This document shows, one piece after another, positions 1 to 13,030 of a stretch of 64,000 nucleotides of DNA (positions are counted from its first letter, which is position 1; the number at the start of each line of letters is the position of its first letter). Where the stretch lies: contig CM032126.1 of the NCBI GenBank assembly GCA_018894105.1, positions 31,346,391 through 31,410,390 of the forward strand, read 5' to 3'. The notes under the pieces were generated by a model. The model saw only the letters and a program-made list of their open reading frames with translations, searched no databases and was not told where the DNA came from. A program made the translations under genes and the position numbers. This stretch comes from Jacaranda mimosifolia. Taxonomy: Eukaryota; Streptophyta; Magnoliopsida; Lamiales; Bignoniaceae.

Positions 1-641
1 TGATATATCAAATCGAGTACTTTTCATATAAATTATTAGATTTCGAGCTTATCTATATCATAAATGCACCACTTATTTGTTTATTTTTATAACAAAAAAT
101 GATGTAGGAAGAACAATGAGCAGGAGGAGAATGTCATGATATGACAAGAAAACAATAAAAATCTCGATTTGATCAAAATGAGTTTTATTTTTATAAAACT
201 TTAAATCTATAATTAGTTGATTGAAGAATCAAGTATAATAATGTATTTATAATGCCAAATAAGTATTATTATTAGCAACAGAATCTAAAATGCAATGATA
301 TGGTGAATGAATGCGATTAAACTATATTCTATTATTGATTTTAAATGATCAATAGACTTGAAAATTTATTTATTAATCTGTTTTGTGTATATTTTTTAAG
401 TATGAATATTTTGGATTTGGACTTTACTATATTTCTAGAACAATAACAAATATATTACTATTTTATGAGTATTCGGATTCAAATCTTTTTTTGGATATTA
501 GATTTTTGTTTGAATTCGAATGTAGTTATATCAATCACAAATCCTATAAGATCTTGAATGGAAGTTGAATATGGCATATCATTATCAGATTCGAATTTAG
601 ATCCAACATAATTCGGTCCGAATTCGATCCATTGATAGCGC
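1..641 (-). mobile_element. hAT-like non-autonomous element, cut by window edge
   Basis: This stretch aligns in reverse orientation with 16930-17767. The shared blocks include 'ttgatcaaaat', 'gaagaatcaagt', 'atttataatg' and 'atcctataagatctt', and they stay in the same order over about 500 bp. The right end reads, on the opposite strand, tagcgctatcaatggatcga, matching the terminus tagagttgtcaataggtcga of the other copy. A terminal 'tagNNNTGTCAAT' motif suggests a hAT-type MITE, but the left end lies outside the window and no TSD can be read. The short ORFs here look accidental. Family assignment is an inference; the inverted homology is seen directly. Confidence 0.5.
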
Positions 642-1156
642 TACTTGGGCTTACATGTACAGGCCAAGTCGATTACCGATTGGCATTTTTGCATACAGGA
701 TGGACTCTGCATATCTCACATCTCATACGTGTGATAGAGCTCGCAGACTTAACCATTTTACATTTTATATAGACAGAGTGGAGTATAGGATAACTATTGT
801 AGCACATTTTGTAATATCTAACATTCAAAAGTTAAAATAATCTCATTAATGCTTGCGTTCACCATACATAAACTAAACTAATAATTAAGATAAGTACAAA
901 AATTAAAACTTTTATAAATACAAATAAATTTAATATGTAAAAATAAATATATGCTATGAAAAAATTACTATAAGATTAATTTCATAGATATAGCTGTAAA
1001 AAATAACTACGAATTTTTGTAACAAATACAATATTTTTAATTATAGTCAATAAAAAATATTAATTTACCACTTTGTAGCATTGTATGTTTGAAGCATAGC
1101 AAATTAGTTATGCATTATTCATAGAAAAATAATACACATAAGAAAAAGGAATGATA
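642..1156. other. AT-rich spacer, nothing recognised
   Basis: No ORF, tandem repeat or transposon terminus can be supported between the end of the hAT-like element and the copia 5' LTR. Confidence 0.5.
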
Positions 1157-1372
1157 TGTTGGAATTTTATCCTAATATGTGGACTTCTATTAATTGAATT
1201 TATTTTTAAATAAAATAAAAATGAGCTAAATTAATATGGTTAATGAAACATGACTCATAGGGCTTATTATTTGGACCCAATATTGTTAAAGTCCTTTTCT
1301 TAATAGACTTAATATGACAGTTGGTGTAGGCCCAATCTTAGAAGCCCGTGATGAGATGACTCTCTAAGGTTT

Positions 1373-1409
<37 letters not shown>

Positions 1410-1543
1410 GGCTATCTCCCCTTTCCATTCCACGTTTTTGATATTGTTATCCCATTAAAGTTGCCAAGTAGTTTGTGCGAGAAGCAGAGGACGACTTGGC
1501 AATCAATCATAAAATTGCAGGAATTATTGATCTTCATGGCTCA
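1157..1543 (+). repeat. copia 5' LTR
   Basis: It starts tgttggaattttat and ends near ...atggctca. It aligns with 10995-11383 throughout, including an internal (TA)n run at 1379-1407 and the block 'tagtttgtgcgagaag'. The terminal tg...ca is consistent with an LTR. A clear primer-binding site does not follow directly; 'aggtatcgc' about 25 bp downstream is only a weak match to the usual tRNA-Met site. Confidence 0.8.
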
Positions 1544-2901
1544 AATTGCTTTTGGAGTATATTTTAGGTATCGCTATTGAAATTCGACTTTATCTTTTTG
1601 GTCTTTAATTACGTAATTGTTTTATACTTTGACCTGTTTAGCAATTGTTTTATGTTTTAAATTACTGCATTATTAGCACAAAATTAGATAAACAAAATAT
1701 CTTTTGTTGAAGATGTAATGAACACCAGAAGGCGTCTTTCTTTTGTTTTTGAATTTTGCCTTTTATGAGAACAAACATACAAATGAAATGCCGGAATACG
1801 GTAATTGGTTAGGTTTTTCACATTCTGTCTCGTCTAGTACATGCATCTCCGTTAGTGTATTGTGTAATCCCGTCTCCCAGCAATAGGCCATGCGTATAGA
1901 AACTTTAATCGTATTAGAAAAGTGATAACTCAATTTCAATAGATGTTACTTATATGATTCATCAACTTGGCCACCTTTTGGTGAAAATTCTAACCTTGAG
2001 TAAGAAGGTAATTTAAGGAAGTCCAACTCACATAATTTCTATTAAAACAAAAATATCCCAGTCAGAAATTAAAAAATAGTGGCTGGTTTATTTTTCTATT
2101 TTACGGTTCATTGCTTGTACTTTGTCATTTTTGTGAATAGTTGTCTATTCTCTTACTAAGATTTCATTTTTAATGTTGCTAAGATGAAATTTTCTTCATC
2201 ATGATTATTGTTTTCGTTTCATTGTGGTTTACTCCATGATTCTTTGCAGCAAAGTCACATGTTTTCAACATCATTTGCTTTTTGCTGTTGCTTGATTAAC
2301 TGAAAATTTGGGAGAAAATAATTTTATATTTTTTTAGGATTCTAAAACAACTTGAATGCTACGGATGTTATTTAAAATTCCCAAACGTATATATTCTTCT
2401 AGTACTTAATTTTATGGGAGTCTTGCATACATATTGTACGTGTGTAAGTTGGGCAATTAATTGTTGGACTTGGCCATGCACTTATTTTATGAATTGAAGA
2501 AGATAATTACACCAAAGTGTCTTATCTATTAAGACTTGTAAGAGTTGTGTCATGCATATCTCGAGTTGATATTATTACACATTCTTACCTGCCCAAAGGG
2601 GGTTAGATATATGTGATAATTGATTTTGTTAATGCGGAACATATTGACAGGGATATATTGATCTAAAAGATTTGCTTCCCAAAGGAGGCAACTCTCCAAC
2701 AATTAGTATATCTCTATACTGTTCTTGCATGAGAGGCCTTGTGCGTATGGCATGCTTTGCCCAAAGGGGAGTTTGTCATAATTCACGAGAACTTTATGAG
2801 GAATTAAGCTATATTGTCTAAGCTTGTTCTTATTAATTGCCTATTATTGACAATGATTTGTTGCATTCTTGTTGTTTTGGATAGTCATTGTGAATTTGAA
2901 C
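1544..2901 (+). other. copia leader and start of gag region, decayed
   Basis: This is internal copia sequence between the 5' LTR and the hAT insertion. No ORF survives. Its last bases run into gag sequence that resumes at 7224 after the hAT element, so the insertion site lies near the beginning of gag. Confidence 0.5.
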
Positions 2902-3729
2902 TAGGGGTGTTTATGGGTCGGGTTAGTTTAGGTTTGAGGAGAAAATGAATTCGAACCGATCATTTAATTGGTTTGGATTGTTTAAATTTTAATACTTGAA
3001 CCTGATCTAAATCGGGTTGGTTTGGTTCGAGCAATCAGGTTTAGGGGGAAAAAAAATATAAAAAAGTCATAATTGATGATATAAAATCCCAAATCCAAAT
3101 CTAAGTTGAATATTAAGTATAAATAAATAAATAAAAAGAAACCATAATTTGTGCTCATCCCAAAATACAAATAAAGGAAAATAGAAACTAAATAGTGGGG
3201 CCTATCAAGCTTATACAAAATGTGAGATAATGAACTTCTACAAAGCATCTCCAATTCAAGTGCCTTGGGGTGATGGGAATTTGAAATCAACACCCACAAT
3301 TTGAGGAGCAAAACTAATCCAAAACTATACAAAATGCTTTGCATTATTCCTAAAGCCTATACCATTGTTGCAAAGTTTAACAAAATTCAATACTGAACCA
3401 ACAAATTTGATTTTGATCTTTTGCCTAGATTCATGCATGCTTAGTTATCTTCACATTATACTCCAATAACATGAATAACTTGAATAAAGTTGTAAAATTT
3501 TACCTTGAACATCTATTTCTCCAGTCAAACATCAAATTTAGGCCAAGCATCCTCAATTAATGCAAACAACTCTACAATAAACATCAAAGATAATTAAAGA
3601 ACATCAATTAGTAAAATAAGTAATTTGAGCAAAAGAAAGACAAATTATCAAGTTGTCATTACCTAATTCAACCTTCTTTATTTCTTCCATCTCAACTCGA
3701 AGATCAATTGGCTTATGAGGTGTTCTCAA

Positions 3730-5802
3730 TCAGTTTTGAGTGCAAATCAAAGTCTCAATAGTGGTGGGATGCAAGGTACCATGAAATGGATCAAGAACTC
3801 GACCACCAGTGCTAAATACAGACTCAGATGATATAGTAGAAATTAGAATAGCCAATATATCCCTTGCCACACGAGAGAGAACATAATACTTCGTTGTTTT
3901 TCCTTTCCACCATTTCAAAATTTCAAATCCATTAAAATTGTCCTCAACATCATCCTCTATGTACCTATCTAGTTCATTCCTTTTTACCTCACCTTGTTTT
4001 CTCTTCACTTTCAATTGAAATTCATCTTCACAACCATCATCATTATCATCATCATTGCAAGTATGAGACTGCGAGTCCACATTTAAGGCTAAGCAACTAG
4101 AGTGGCCAATGTCCATAGGAATCGGATATAATGCCATATAATGTTCAAACAATTTATGTATGAGATTATTCAACTTTGTCAACATTTGCTTTCACTTTTT
4201 GGCATCATACATCCAATTAAAACAAAACTCAACAAATTCTAACTTGTAACTTGGATCAAGAAAAGCAACAACAAAAAAAAAAAGATAATTCAAATTCCCA
4301 TCACTTTCCCAATATTTATCAAACTTGAGTTTTATATTTGTTGCCATCTTTTGTAGCACTATGTCATCACTTTTCCTCCACTTATTCAATTGCTTTTGAA
4401 TATCACACAACTTGTTGAAGAGACTATCAAAGGTAACATGCAATGACCATAGAAAATGAAAGAGTAGCATCATAGAAATTTTTTAGAAACTTCACGAACA
4501 CTTGGGCACTACTCCAATCATAGCTAGTAGGAGTTCCTCCTTCATTATCAAGGGCTACCAAATAGGAAGGATCATCATACTCAAGTCACCTGAATGCGTT
4601 TTCAAATTTTTCAGCAACATCTAATATTAAATAAGTGGAATTCCACCTCGTGGGCACATCAAGTGTTATCGTTGCCTTGCAAGTTATATTTGCCTCTTGT
4701 ACACACCTCTTGAAAGTAGCCAATCTAGCTGGAGATGACTTAATATACTTACATGAGGCCCTTACCCGACTAATGGAACAATCTATTTCCTTCAATCTAT
4801 CAAGAACAACTAAATTCAAAATGTGAGCACAACATCTCATTTACGTGAACTCCCCATTCAATAAACTAGTACCATTCCAATCACCCATACCTCTAGCCAA
4901 ATATGCAATTGCCAAGTTGTTAGCACTCGCATTATCTATGGTAACACAACAAATCTTGAGAATCTCCTAATCTTTCAAGCATTTCTCTAAAGCTTTTCCT
5001 ATAGTTTCACCTTTATGATCAACAATCAAACCAAAACTTAAGATTTTCGTATTCAATTCCCACTCATCATCAATGAGATGAGCAGTTACACACATATAAT
5101 TCATATTCTAAATTGAAGTCCAAGTATCCGTTGTAAGAGAAATCATTTGACCATTTTTAGAAAACATGCATTTCAACTTCTCTTTCTCAGGTCTATACAA
5201 TTGCATACAATCCTTAGCAATAGTGATACGAGAAGGAATCTTAAGCCTCGGTTGAGCTTCAATCATGAAATCTTTCAATCCTTGATTCTCAACAAACTTA
5301 AAATGAAGTTCATCAACAACTATCATCTTGGCAAGTGCTAATCGAGACTTTTCTTGATTAAACTCTACAAGTTTCATGCTAACAGTGGTGTTAAGACCAT
5401 CCTCACACTGCTTGCCGATAACAATTGTTTTTTGCTTCTTATCAGTGACCCTATTGGAATTTCTTTCACAAACATTCAAATGTTTAAGCAAGTTTGTCTT
5501 TCCATGACTACTACTGTTGCATGCAGAAGATTTCTGACAATAACTGCAAATAGCCCTATCTTTTTCCCTAGTAAAATAAGCCCACGCATTAGAACGGGTC
5601 TAGATGGTTTCCTTTTTTGTACCTCTATTTTTAATGAAGATTCTTGAATAGCTTCTTCTACTTGGGATGGAATTTGTGATGGATCTTGTGATAGAAACTC
5701 TTGTTGAATGCCAATACTTGTTGTTGGAGTAGGAGCACTTCCAACTTGAGTTGCACTAGTGTTTTGAGTTTTACTAGTTGCAACCTCATCTTCTCTTGCC
5801 AT
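3730..5802 (-). pseudogene. hAT transposase (BED zinc finger, RNase H-like, dimerisation), broken
   Basis: Read on the minus strand, the product is a cut-and-paste transposase of the plant RICESLEEPER/Daysleeper type. Order of parts: a Ser/Thr/Gln-rich N-terminus starting MAREDEVATS at 5802; a BED zinc finger (WAYFTREKD... CSYCQKS, ending HGKTNLLKHLNVC) near 5480-5595; an RNase H-like first part with TTDTWTS near 5110; the block DNASANNLAIAYL near 4920; RCCAHILNLVV and PTRWNSTYL (4640-4835); a DUF4413-like segment (4192-4473); and the C-terminal dimerisation motif SSESVFSTGGRVLDP (near 3800), whose Glu is catalytic in the family. It is broken by a one-base frameshift inside the BED finger (near 5597) and several stops, including TAG after TTDTWTSI. 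The remainder is close to full length, so inactivation looks fairly recent. Spliced introns cannot be excluded. Confidence 0.85.
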
Positions 5803-6544
5803 TTGTTGGTTTTAAAGAACCTATAGAAAAGAAAAAGAAAAAAAGTCATGGATTAGATAAACTCAAATCAAACAACCTTATATATAGCTTCAAGTAATTA
5901 TAACCAAATTGGCAAGAAAGAATAAACTAGGAGAGAAAAAATTGCTAGATTTTTCATAAAAAAACAAAATGGTGATAGCTTAATTAGAATAAAAAGTTTC
6001 ATTAAAAATTAAGAGTCAAAATCATTTTTGTATTGAGTTTTAGCATTAATCTCAATTGACATGTAAGTTTTTATAATGCATTAGTAAATACCCAAATTTT
6101 ATCATACAAAAACATATTGGTAGATATTGGATGGAATGAAGTCCTTCATTCAGAATACTTTATGATAATAAATGTATCAATTTTATCCATAAATAATTCC
6201 AATTACCAATAAAATGAAAACTCCAAAAAAAGTTTTGGAATAGGAGAAAGACTAAAAAACTAGTCAGTGGTCAGTCTTTTTCATTAAGCTATCACCATTT
6301 TGTTTTTTTTATCTTGTAATAAAAAATTGCTAGATTTTTCATAATTTTGTCTTCATCATCAAAGAATAAACCTAGAATATGAGTATAAGCATCTAATCAA
6401 GAATAACTCCTCCAAAATGCAAACAAAGATAAAGAGGCCATGCTCTAGCTACACTCCTTTTTAGCCCACTCCATTTTTCAAATAATTATTATTGTTAATA
6501 CAAAAAGATAAAAGAAAAATATATAAACATTGAACATAAATTGA

Positions 6545-6658
6545 AGAATAACAAGAAAGATCACTCTTTAGGAAGCATAGAACAAAAGGTTTTAGAAACC
6601 TGAATAACAAGAAAGACCACTCTTTAGGAAGCATAGAACAAAAGGTTTTAGAAATCTC
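6545..6658. repeat. 57-bp tandem duplication inside the hAT element
   Basis: The block starting gaataacaagaaaga at 6545 is repeated at 6602 with about three differences. It lies upstream of the transposase start (5802, minus strand) in the 5' subterminal/leader part of the hAT element. Confidence 0.85.
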
Positions 6659-7223
6659 AAACTACAGCAATAAAAAGAAAAACAAAAGTTTTATCTTCTT
6701 TTGCATTATGAAGAAAAAAATAATGAGGAGGAGAAAGATTAACACTTTATCCCAACTTGCAGAAGCTAAAAATCCTACTACTAGTGATTAGTGAAAGGAG
6801 ACAAGCTGGCCACTGTTGGATTGTGGTATTGCATTGTATTTGCATTGAAGCCTAAAGGATGAAGATTAAAGAGTAGAGATATGGTGAGTTGGTGACTAGT
6901 GATCGCAATTGAGAAAGAGAGAAATAGAGGAATTAGGGCTTGTTGGGGAAAACTGAAAAGAGGGGAATTTTTGAGAATGAGAGTTGAGACTTGCGAGAGA
7001 AATTGGGTTGGGAGAGAAATAAAAACTAAAGAGGAAATAAAGAAGATTTTTTAAAAATTAAATTACTATTTATTTTAATTAAATTATCGGGTTGGGTTGG
7101 GTAAATAAATATGAAATCTAGAAACCAAATCAAATGTAATCAGGCTGATTACCTAGATTGGTTCGGTTTGGATTGTCGGGTTCATTGGATTAGGTTTATC
7201 CGATGAACACCCCTAATTTGAAC

Positions 7224-10200
7224 AATGATAGTGCTACTATTGAAGTGTTGAATGGTGGAAATTATAAGGGATGAAAATATGAAATTGAATTTGTTCCAGG
7301 ATTAGCTGATATTAATATACCTGCCGGGGAGGATCAACCTCCCCAACCTTCTGATAATGCTTCCGACGCTGCGAAAAAAGCTTATGCCTAGTGGAAGAGG
7401 TCTAACCGGCTAAGTCTTCTAGCTATGAAAAATTCAATTACAGAGCATTTGGATAGTGCACATTCTAAGACTAATTAGGAATTTTTTATCACAGTAGAAT
7501 AAACTTATCAAGTATATGATAACTTTGAGGTTGGGAATCTAGTAACTAATCTAACAAGTATGAGATATAATAATTCTAGTGGGGTTAGTGAGTATATTTT
7601 GAAAATGGTTCATATATAATTAAAACTCAAAGATCTAGATATTTGCCTTCCCGATAACTATATTGTTCACTCTTAATTCCTTACTTGTGGAATATAGTCA
7701 AATAAAAATAGCCTACAATGCCCAAAATGAATTATGAATCTTATTTCTTGGCTTATTTTCAAATGTGTTTCTAAGCAAGAGAAAATTATGAGGAAGAGTG
7801 GACAAATAGCCCTGCTTATGTTGAAAAATATTTTCTTTGTACTGACTTTCATTCATTACTTAATTTCTATTTCTATTTTGGACAATTTGGGTTGTGATGT
7901 CTCTTTTGGCAAAGGGAATATTAATTTAATGTTGGGTTCTAAAATTGTTGATTGTGACTTTTGTCCAATAGCTATATATGTGACTTCGGCTATCAATCAA
8001 ATTTATTCTTCCTTTAATATTGAAAGTTCGTATCTAAAATGCCTAAAATAGTGATGATTCTTCCATGTTATGACATAGCATCTTGGCGATATTTTTCTAA
8101 TGATAGGACAAAGAGACTGATAAAATGAGGCATTCTTCCTAGTTTTAACTTTAGAGATATGGAGTTTTTGTTGATTGTACTAGGGGCAAATATGATGAGA
8201 CTGAGCAACATATGGGTACAGTTAGCTAAATATTAATAAGAATAAGAAATTCTTGCTAAATATACCATGCATGGGAGTCTTGAGCAAAATGGTGAAGCTG
8301 AAAGGCGGAATTGTACCTTAGTTAATGATGAGTCGATGTTACATAAATTTCTTTAAGGTAAAGCTATAAGAACTGTTAGGTGTATTCTTAATTATGTCCT
8401 TATGCCCCTATCAAATCAGTTCCTAAAACACTTTCAAGTTGTGGAGATGTCCTACTGAGGTTAGAACCTATAACCCTTTAAAAAAAAGGACTAACTCCAA
8501 GTCTACTCATGATTACTTCATTAGATATTTAGATCATTCTAAAGGATATAGATTCTCTTGTCCTTCATGTGGTACTCAAATAGTTGAGTCTTAGACAACT
8601 AAGTTCTTAGAGCATGATGTGCCTGATAGGGGTAAATATTTTCATCTTATAATTGCTAATGAGCGGATTGAATCTGTTATACGTTCCTTACTCACTTCAT
8701 GTGAAATTAAGGATCTTATGAGCAAGTAGCTACACCTAATGCTAAAATAGAGGTTGATTTCAATGTTGATCCACCTCAAAGTCATGTCCGCAAATGCCTT
8801 CTAGACGTTCTACTAGAGATAGACATCCAGTAATTCTTGATGACTACTATGTCTATCGCTTAAAAAGTGACTATGATGTTACTCTTGTAGTTGATCCTAT
8901 AAGCTATTATGATGCTATATCTAGTCCTCAATCAAACTTGTGGTTTAGTACTATGGATGATGAAATTTACTCAATGAAAGGAAATAATGTGTGAGAGTTA
9001 GTTGATTTGCCCCAAGGTCAAAAGACTATAGGTTGCAAATGGGTGTTTAAAACTATGAAAGGCTCAAAGGGGAAGATTGAGAGATTTAAGGCTTGACATG
9101 TGGTTAAAGGCTTTACTCAAAGAGCTACAATTGATTATGGTGACACCTTCTTTCCTGCTTCCTGCAAAGATTCCTTCAGGATATTATGAGTCTAGTAGCT
9201 TATTTTGATTTGGAACTCAACCAATGGAGTTTGGACAACTCTCTTTAATGGTGACCTTGATGAAGAAGTTTATATGACTCAACCTGAGAGTTTAGTTTTT
9301 TTTTTTTTTTTTGGTTCAAGAGAGAAAAGAACACCTAGTGTATAAGCTAAACAAGTCAATTTATGGTCTTAAATAGGCTTTTTGTCAGTCATACTTAAGG
9401 TTTGATCAGGTGACTTCATTAGGCTTTAAAAGAAATAAGGTGGACCATTTTATTTACCTCAGACCAGTGGGAGCAAATTCATATATTTGGCGCTTTATGT
9501 TGATGATATGTTGTTTACTAGTAGTGATTTGAGTTTGCTCCATAAGACTAAGCAAATTTTATATCATAGCTTTGATATGAAGGATCTTGGTGAAGTATCC
9601 TTGTTCTAGGAATTGAGATCCACCATGATAGGACTTGAGGCTTGTCAGGACTTTTTCTAGTGAGATACATTAATCATGTTTTGGCAAGATTTAACATGCG
9701 AAATTGTAGACCTGGTGATGTGCCTATTGTAAAAGGTGATAAACTTAGCATTCCACAGTGCCCTTAAAATGAATTGGAGCAATAGTCAATGAAAAACGCT
9801 CTTTACTTTAAGGCTGTTGGCAGTCTAATGTATGCAAAAGTCTGTACTAGGCTTGATATAGCCTTTACTATTAGTGTTCTTGGGTGTTACTTCTCTAATC
9901 CAGGACAAGAACATTAGGCGACAGTTAAGAAAGTCTTGAGATATTTTTAAAAAAAAATCTAAAGAACTTCATTTCAGGGCTTTTAGTTGATAATTCAATT
10001 TCTAGGCCATCGAGGATTTATTATGATAATGTTGTTGCTGTTTTCTTTTCAAGGAATAATAAGTCCTCTAGTGCATCTAAACATTTAGAGTTTGAATATC
10101 TCAATGTGAGAGACTTGGTTAAAAATGGTACCATTATGATAGAGCATATTGATATCGACTCTATGCTCGCATATCCTTTAACCAAGGGGTTGAGACTTAT

Positions 10201-10260
10201 TATTTTCAAAAGACATGTAGAACACATGGATGTAATTGAGTCTTTTGATAGATTGGGTTA
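7224..10260 (+). pseudogene. copia gag-pol remnant
   Basis: Translated fragments in copia order: a gag (UBN2-type) start, EVLNGGNYKG then KYEIEFV and SLLAMKNSITEHLDSAH (7230-7560); an integrase end, with QNGEAERRN near 8285; the RT start, MPSRRSTRDRHPVILDDYYV (8794-8994), followed by QGQKTIGCKWVFKTMKGSKG; and the RT active-site motif YVDDM at 9496-9510. A short ORF at 7734-8051 spans the gag/protease-side region. Stops, frameshifts and deletions interrupt all parts; most of protease and integrase is missing. The region up to 10994 has no further recognisable coding sequence. Confidence 0.8.
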
Positions 10261-10994
10261 AGTAAGATGTGTTTCTTTATTGAATTTGTCACATTGAACT
10301 AATTGTTTTATTGAGCTTTTATTAGTACGAGATTCTTTTTCAGTTGTTGATATATTTGCTATAATTGTGAACATATTTTTTTTGAGGTTGTATCTTGAGA
10401 TTAGGTGTTGATTTTGAGAGTTGGGTGTATTTTATAAATGACACCATGTTGTATTTTTAGTATTGATTGAGGCATACATGGCTTCTTTTGAAGTCGGATT
10501 TTCTTGGGATTTCATATTGTTTTAGAAATTCATGGCTTATAAGAAAATCATGGATTTTCTTAGGGGTTTCCACTGCTTAAGCGGTCCATATCTTATAAGA
10601 AAATCATTTTTTCTTGGAATTTCATACAGTTCTAGAAATTCATATCTTACAAGAAAATTATAGGACCAACGATGAAATAGCATAGATGCTTGGGTCATAT
10701 TTAGATGCTATTTCTTGCTACACCACCATGTCTGAATCCATGTCGGTGGAGTTGCTCATATATGTGGCCATGGAAGGTCTTGTGTTGATAAAAGATGCAA
10801 TGGCCACCATGATCCAACATTAGTAATTTTTACTGGACCGGATTATGTTAGTAGTCTTGTCTCATTGTCATTTTTTTTTTTAAATTGTGGCCACAGTCAA
10901 AATCTTTTTGTAATTTAGCTCCAGAGTCATTTTCTCAAATTTTACTTTTTGTTTTATTTTAAAGTTACAATTAATATTTGTCCAAGTGGGAGAA
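10261..10994 (+). other. copia 3' untranslated region and polypurine tract
   Basis: Non-coding copia sequence between the pol remnant and the 3' LTR. It contains two or three imperfect repeats around 'ttcttgggatttcata' and 'agaaattcat...tataagaaaat' (10500-10660). It ends with the polypurine tract aagtgggaga directly before the 3' LTR. Confidence 0.6.
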
Positions 10995-11383
10995 TGCTGG
11001 AATTTTATTTCAATATGTGAACTTCTATTAATTGGATTTGTTTTTAAATAAAATAAAAATGGGCTAAATTAATACGGTTAATGAGACATGACTCATAGGG
11101 CTTATTATTTTGATCCAATATTGTTAAAACTCTTTTCTTAACAGACTTGGTATGATAGCTGGTGTAGGTCCAATCTTAGAAGTCTGTGATGGGAGGGATC
11201 TCCAGGGTTTTATTTTATATATATATATATATATATATATTATGGCTAAGTCCCCTCTCCACTCCATCTTTTTTATATTTCTATCGCATTAAAGCTATCA
11301 AGTAGTTTGTGCGAGAAGGAGAGAAAGACTTGGCAATCAATCATGAAATTACAGGAATTATTGATTTTCAATCTCATGGCTCA
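10995..11383 (+). repeat. copia 3' LTR
   Basis: It starts tgctggaattttat and aligns with the 5' LTR at 1157-1543, including an internal (TA)n run (11217-11241). The first bases differ (tgct against tgtt), and a 5-6-bp insertion 'tctcat' lies near the end. Divergence between the two LTRs points to an old insertion. Confidence 0.8.
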
Positions 11384-12399
11384 AACAAGGATTACGAATA
11401 AATCTATTTAGGGAGTTTTTACTTCATAGATATATGCATTTTGGGTTGAATTATTTTCTTACATGATCATCAACTATGGATTGGTCGTTGCGAGAGCAAG
11501 TTACGAAAGCATCAATTTCGAACTTGGCTAGGAGAATTTCGTAGTCAAAGCTATAATTTTTTAGCATTAATTACAGATTAATCATAGTTGATACCCTAAT
11601 TTTTTGTAGCGATAGAAATTCACTACTTACGGATAAAGGAAAATTAATTTAATATTAGAAACACAAAAGCTAGAACAAACACATAGGAACGAGTTCTAAA
11701 TTATAACCAAGTGTAGCTTATTAATTTTACACCCCATTCATAATTAGAAAATTTTTCTAGACCTTTCCTAATCGAGACTGAGATTCTGGGAATAAAAAAT
11801 GTAGAATATATCAAAAATGCTAAAAAATACTATATTTCGAAAGCAAAAAACATAGATGAACTCTTATGAACGTGTAAAGTTGGCAAGTTGCCAATCATGG
11901 AAAATTATATTTTCCTTTCCTAATTTTTATTGTCCCATGTAATTCTAACTTCCATAAAATAGATAAAAGTGGACATTTCTAAAACAACCCACGAAATTAC
12001 GAAATTTAACCCAAATATATTCTTATTCATAGGAAAGGATATAATAAAATACCGAACCCAAAAGCAATTACAAAAAAATGAATAAGAAGTATCGAAATTA
12101 GAAAAATGCCTCCATTGAGCTTGAAAGATGCAAATTTATGAACAACAACAAAATTATTTTATATCGAGGAGCAAATCGAATGGATTTATATGGTTTTGTA
12201 ACTCTTTTCATATTAAAAGTTACTGCCACTTTAAATTTTATCGCCTCAGATTATTTCAACTTAAACTTTTGTAAATTCAAACTCTCCAAAACAAAAAAAA
12301 CAAAAAAAAAAAAAGGAAAGAAAGAAAGAAAGAAAGAAAAAGAACATCCCTCTCTCTTGTTTCATATCAATGTCAATACAAAATATATATATATATAAT
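11384..12399. other. AT-rich spacer with purine microsatellite
   Basis: No gene is supported. The only structure seen is an A/G-rich run with (GAAA)n at about 12296-12342. The ORF at 12138-12398 is made of this low-complexity Lys/Glu-rich sequence and is not credible as a gene. Confidence 0.5.
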
Positions 12400-12570
12400 T
12401 GATATAGGGAAGTAAGACGAGTTTAAGAGGCCTAATAAAACTAGCCCAGACCCAAGAATACACTGGGCTAATTGACCAATAAAGGCTATCAGTCTTCCTT
12501 CAATCGACCAGGCTATGGTCGAAGGGCCCACTACTAGAGAGTCGTCTCGACCCAATGAAGCCATACATAT

Positions 12571-12804
12571 GACTAGAGTGGGTTGAGAGACCCACGGACG
12601 GGAAGACATCTCGACCAGAATAGGTCAACTCGAAGAGGTTATGCATTCAACTAGAGTGGGCGGAGAGACCCATGGGTGGGGAGACATCTTGACCAAAATG
12701 GGTCGACCCCAAGAAGTTATGCATTCGACCAGAGTGGGTAGAGAGATCCATAGGCGGTGAGACATCTCGACTAGAATTGGTCGACCTGCGAGACATGAAG
12801 GTTT
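12571..12804 (+). repeat. Three 78-bp tandem repeats in U3 of the solo LTR
   Basis: Units begin at 12571 (gactagagtgggttgagaga), 12649 and 12727, each 78 bp and 80-85 % alike. Every unit contains 'gacatctcgac' and 'gtcgacc' type words. They lie upstream of the TATA box, where LTR enhancers usually sit. A fourth, more diverged unit may lie just upstream. Confidence 0.85.
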
Positions 12805-13030
12805 CTCTTGCCATCGCATTAAATGCACTCAACCACCACTCTACCACGTTAAATACACTGACAGGCAGCTTGCCTTCGCATTAAATGCGGAGATCTCCAC
12901 CATATCCCAAAAGGATGGAGGGCGCGCCACCTGAAAGGAGGATTCCAGATAAGGAAAAGACTTAAAAACCTTTATGCAATGACAAAGGTCCTCCCTGCAA
13001 TAGTAAGGGTACCATGGATATTTTGATCTC

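Larger units (their letters stand above)
2902..7215 (-). mobile_element. hAT transposon (RICESLEEPER-like), 4.3 kb
   Basis: The ends are taggggtgttta... and ...tgaacaccccta, forming terminal inverted repeats. They are flanked by a perfect 8-bp TSD, atttgaac, at 2894-2901 and 7216-7223. An 8-bp TSD plus short TIRs is diagnostic of hAT. Subterminal sequences rich in 'gggttgg/tttggttcg' occur at both ends (about 2915-3045 and 7085-7195). The element carries one transposase gene on the minus strand (3730-5802) and inserted into an older copia gag. The perfect TSD suggests insertion well after the copia element had begun to decay. Confidence 0.93.
1157..11383 (+). mobile_element. Degenerate Ty1/copia retrotransposon with nested hAT element
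   Basis: Two related LTRs (1157-1543 and 10995-11383) flank gag, integrase and reverse transcriptase remnants in copia order (GAG-INT-RT-RNase H). A polypurine tract aagtgggaga lies just before the 3' LTR, typical of copia elements. The internal region is split by the hAT transposon at 2902-7215. LTRs differ by many substitutions and small indels, and coding remnants are full of stops, so the insertion is old. No TSD is recognisable: tgata precedes the 5' LTR and aacaa follows the 3' LTR, and the LTR 3' boundaries are uncertain by a few bases. It is much shorter in coding content than an intact element because pol has internal deletions. Confidence 0.85.

Noticed and set aside
383..840. Two 61-codon ORFs at the left edge
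   Set aside because: The first lies inside the hAT-like repeat and the second at its border; neither has a recognisable motif or a conserved counterpart.
12138..12398. 86-codon ORF with Lys/Glu-rich tail
   Set aside because: The tail is a (GAAA)n microsatellite and the rest is AT-rich without motif.
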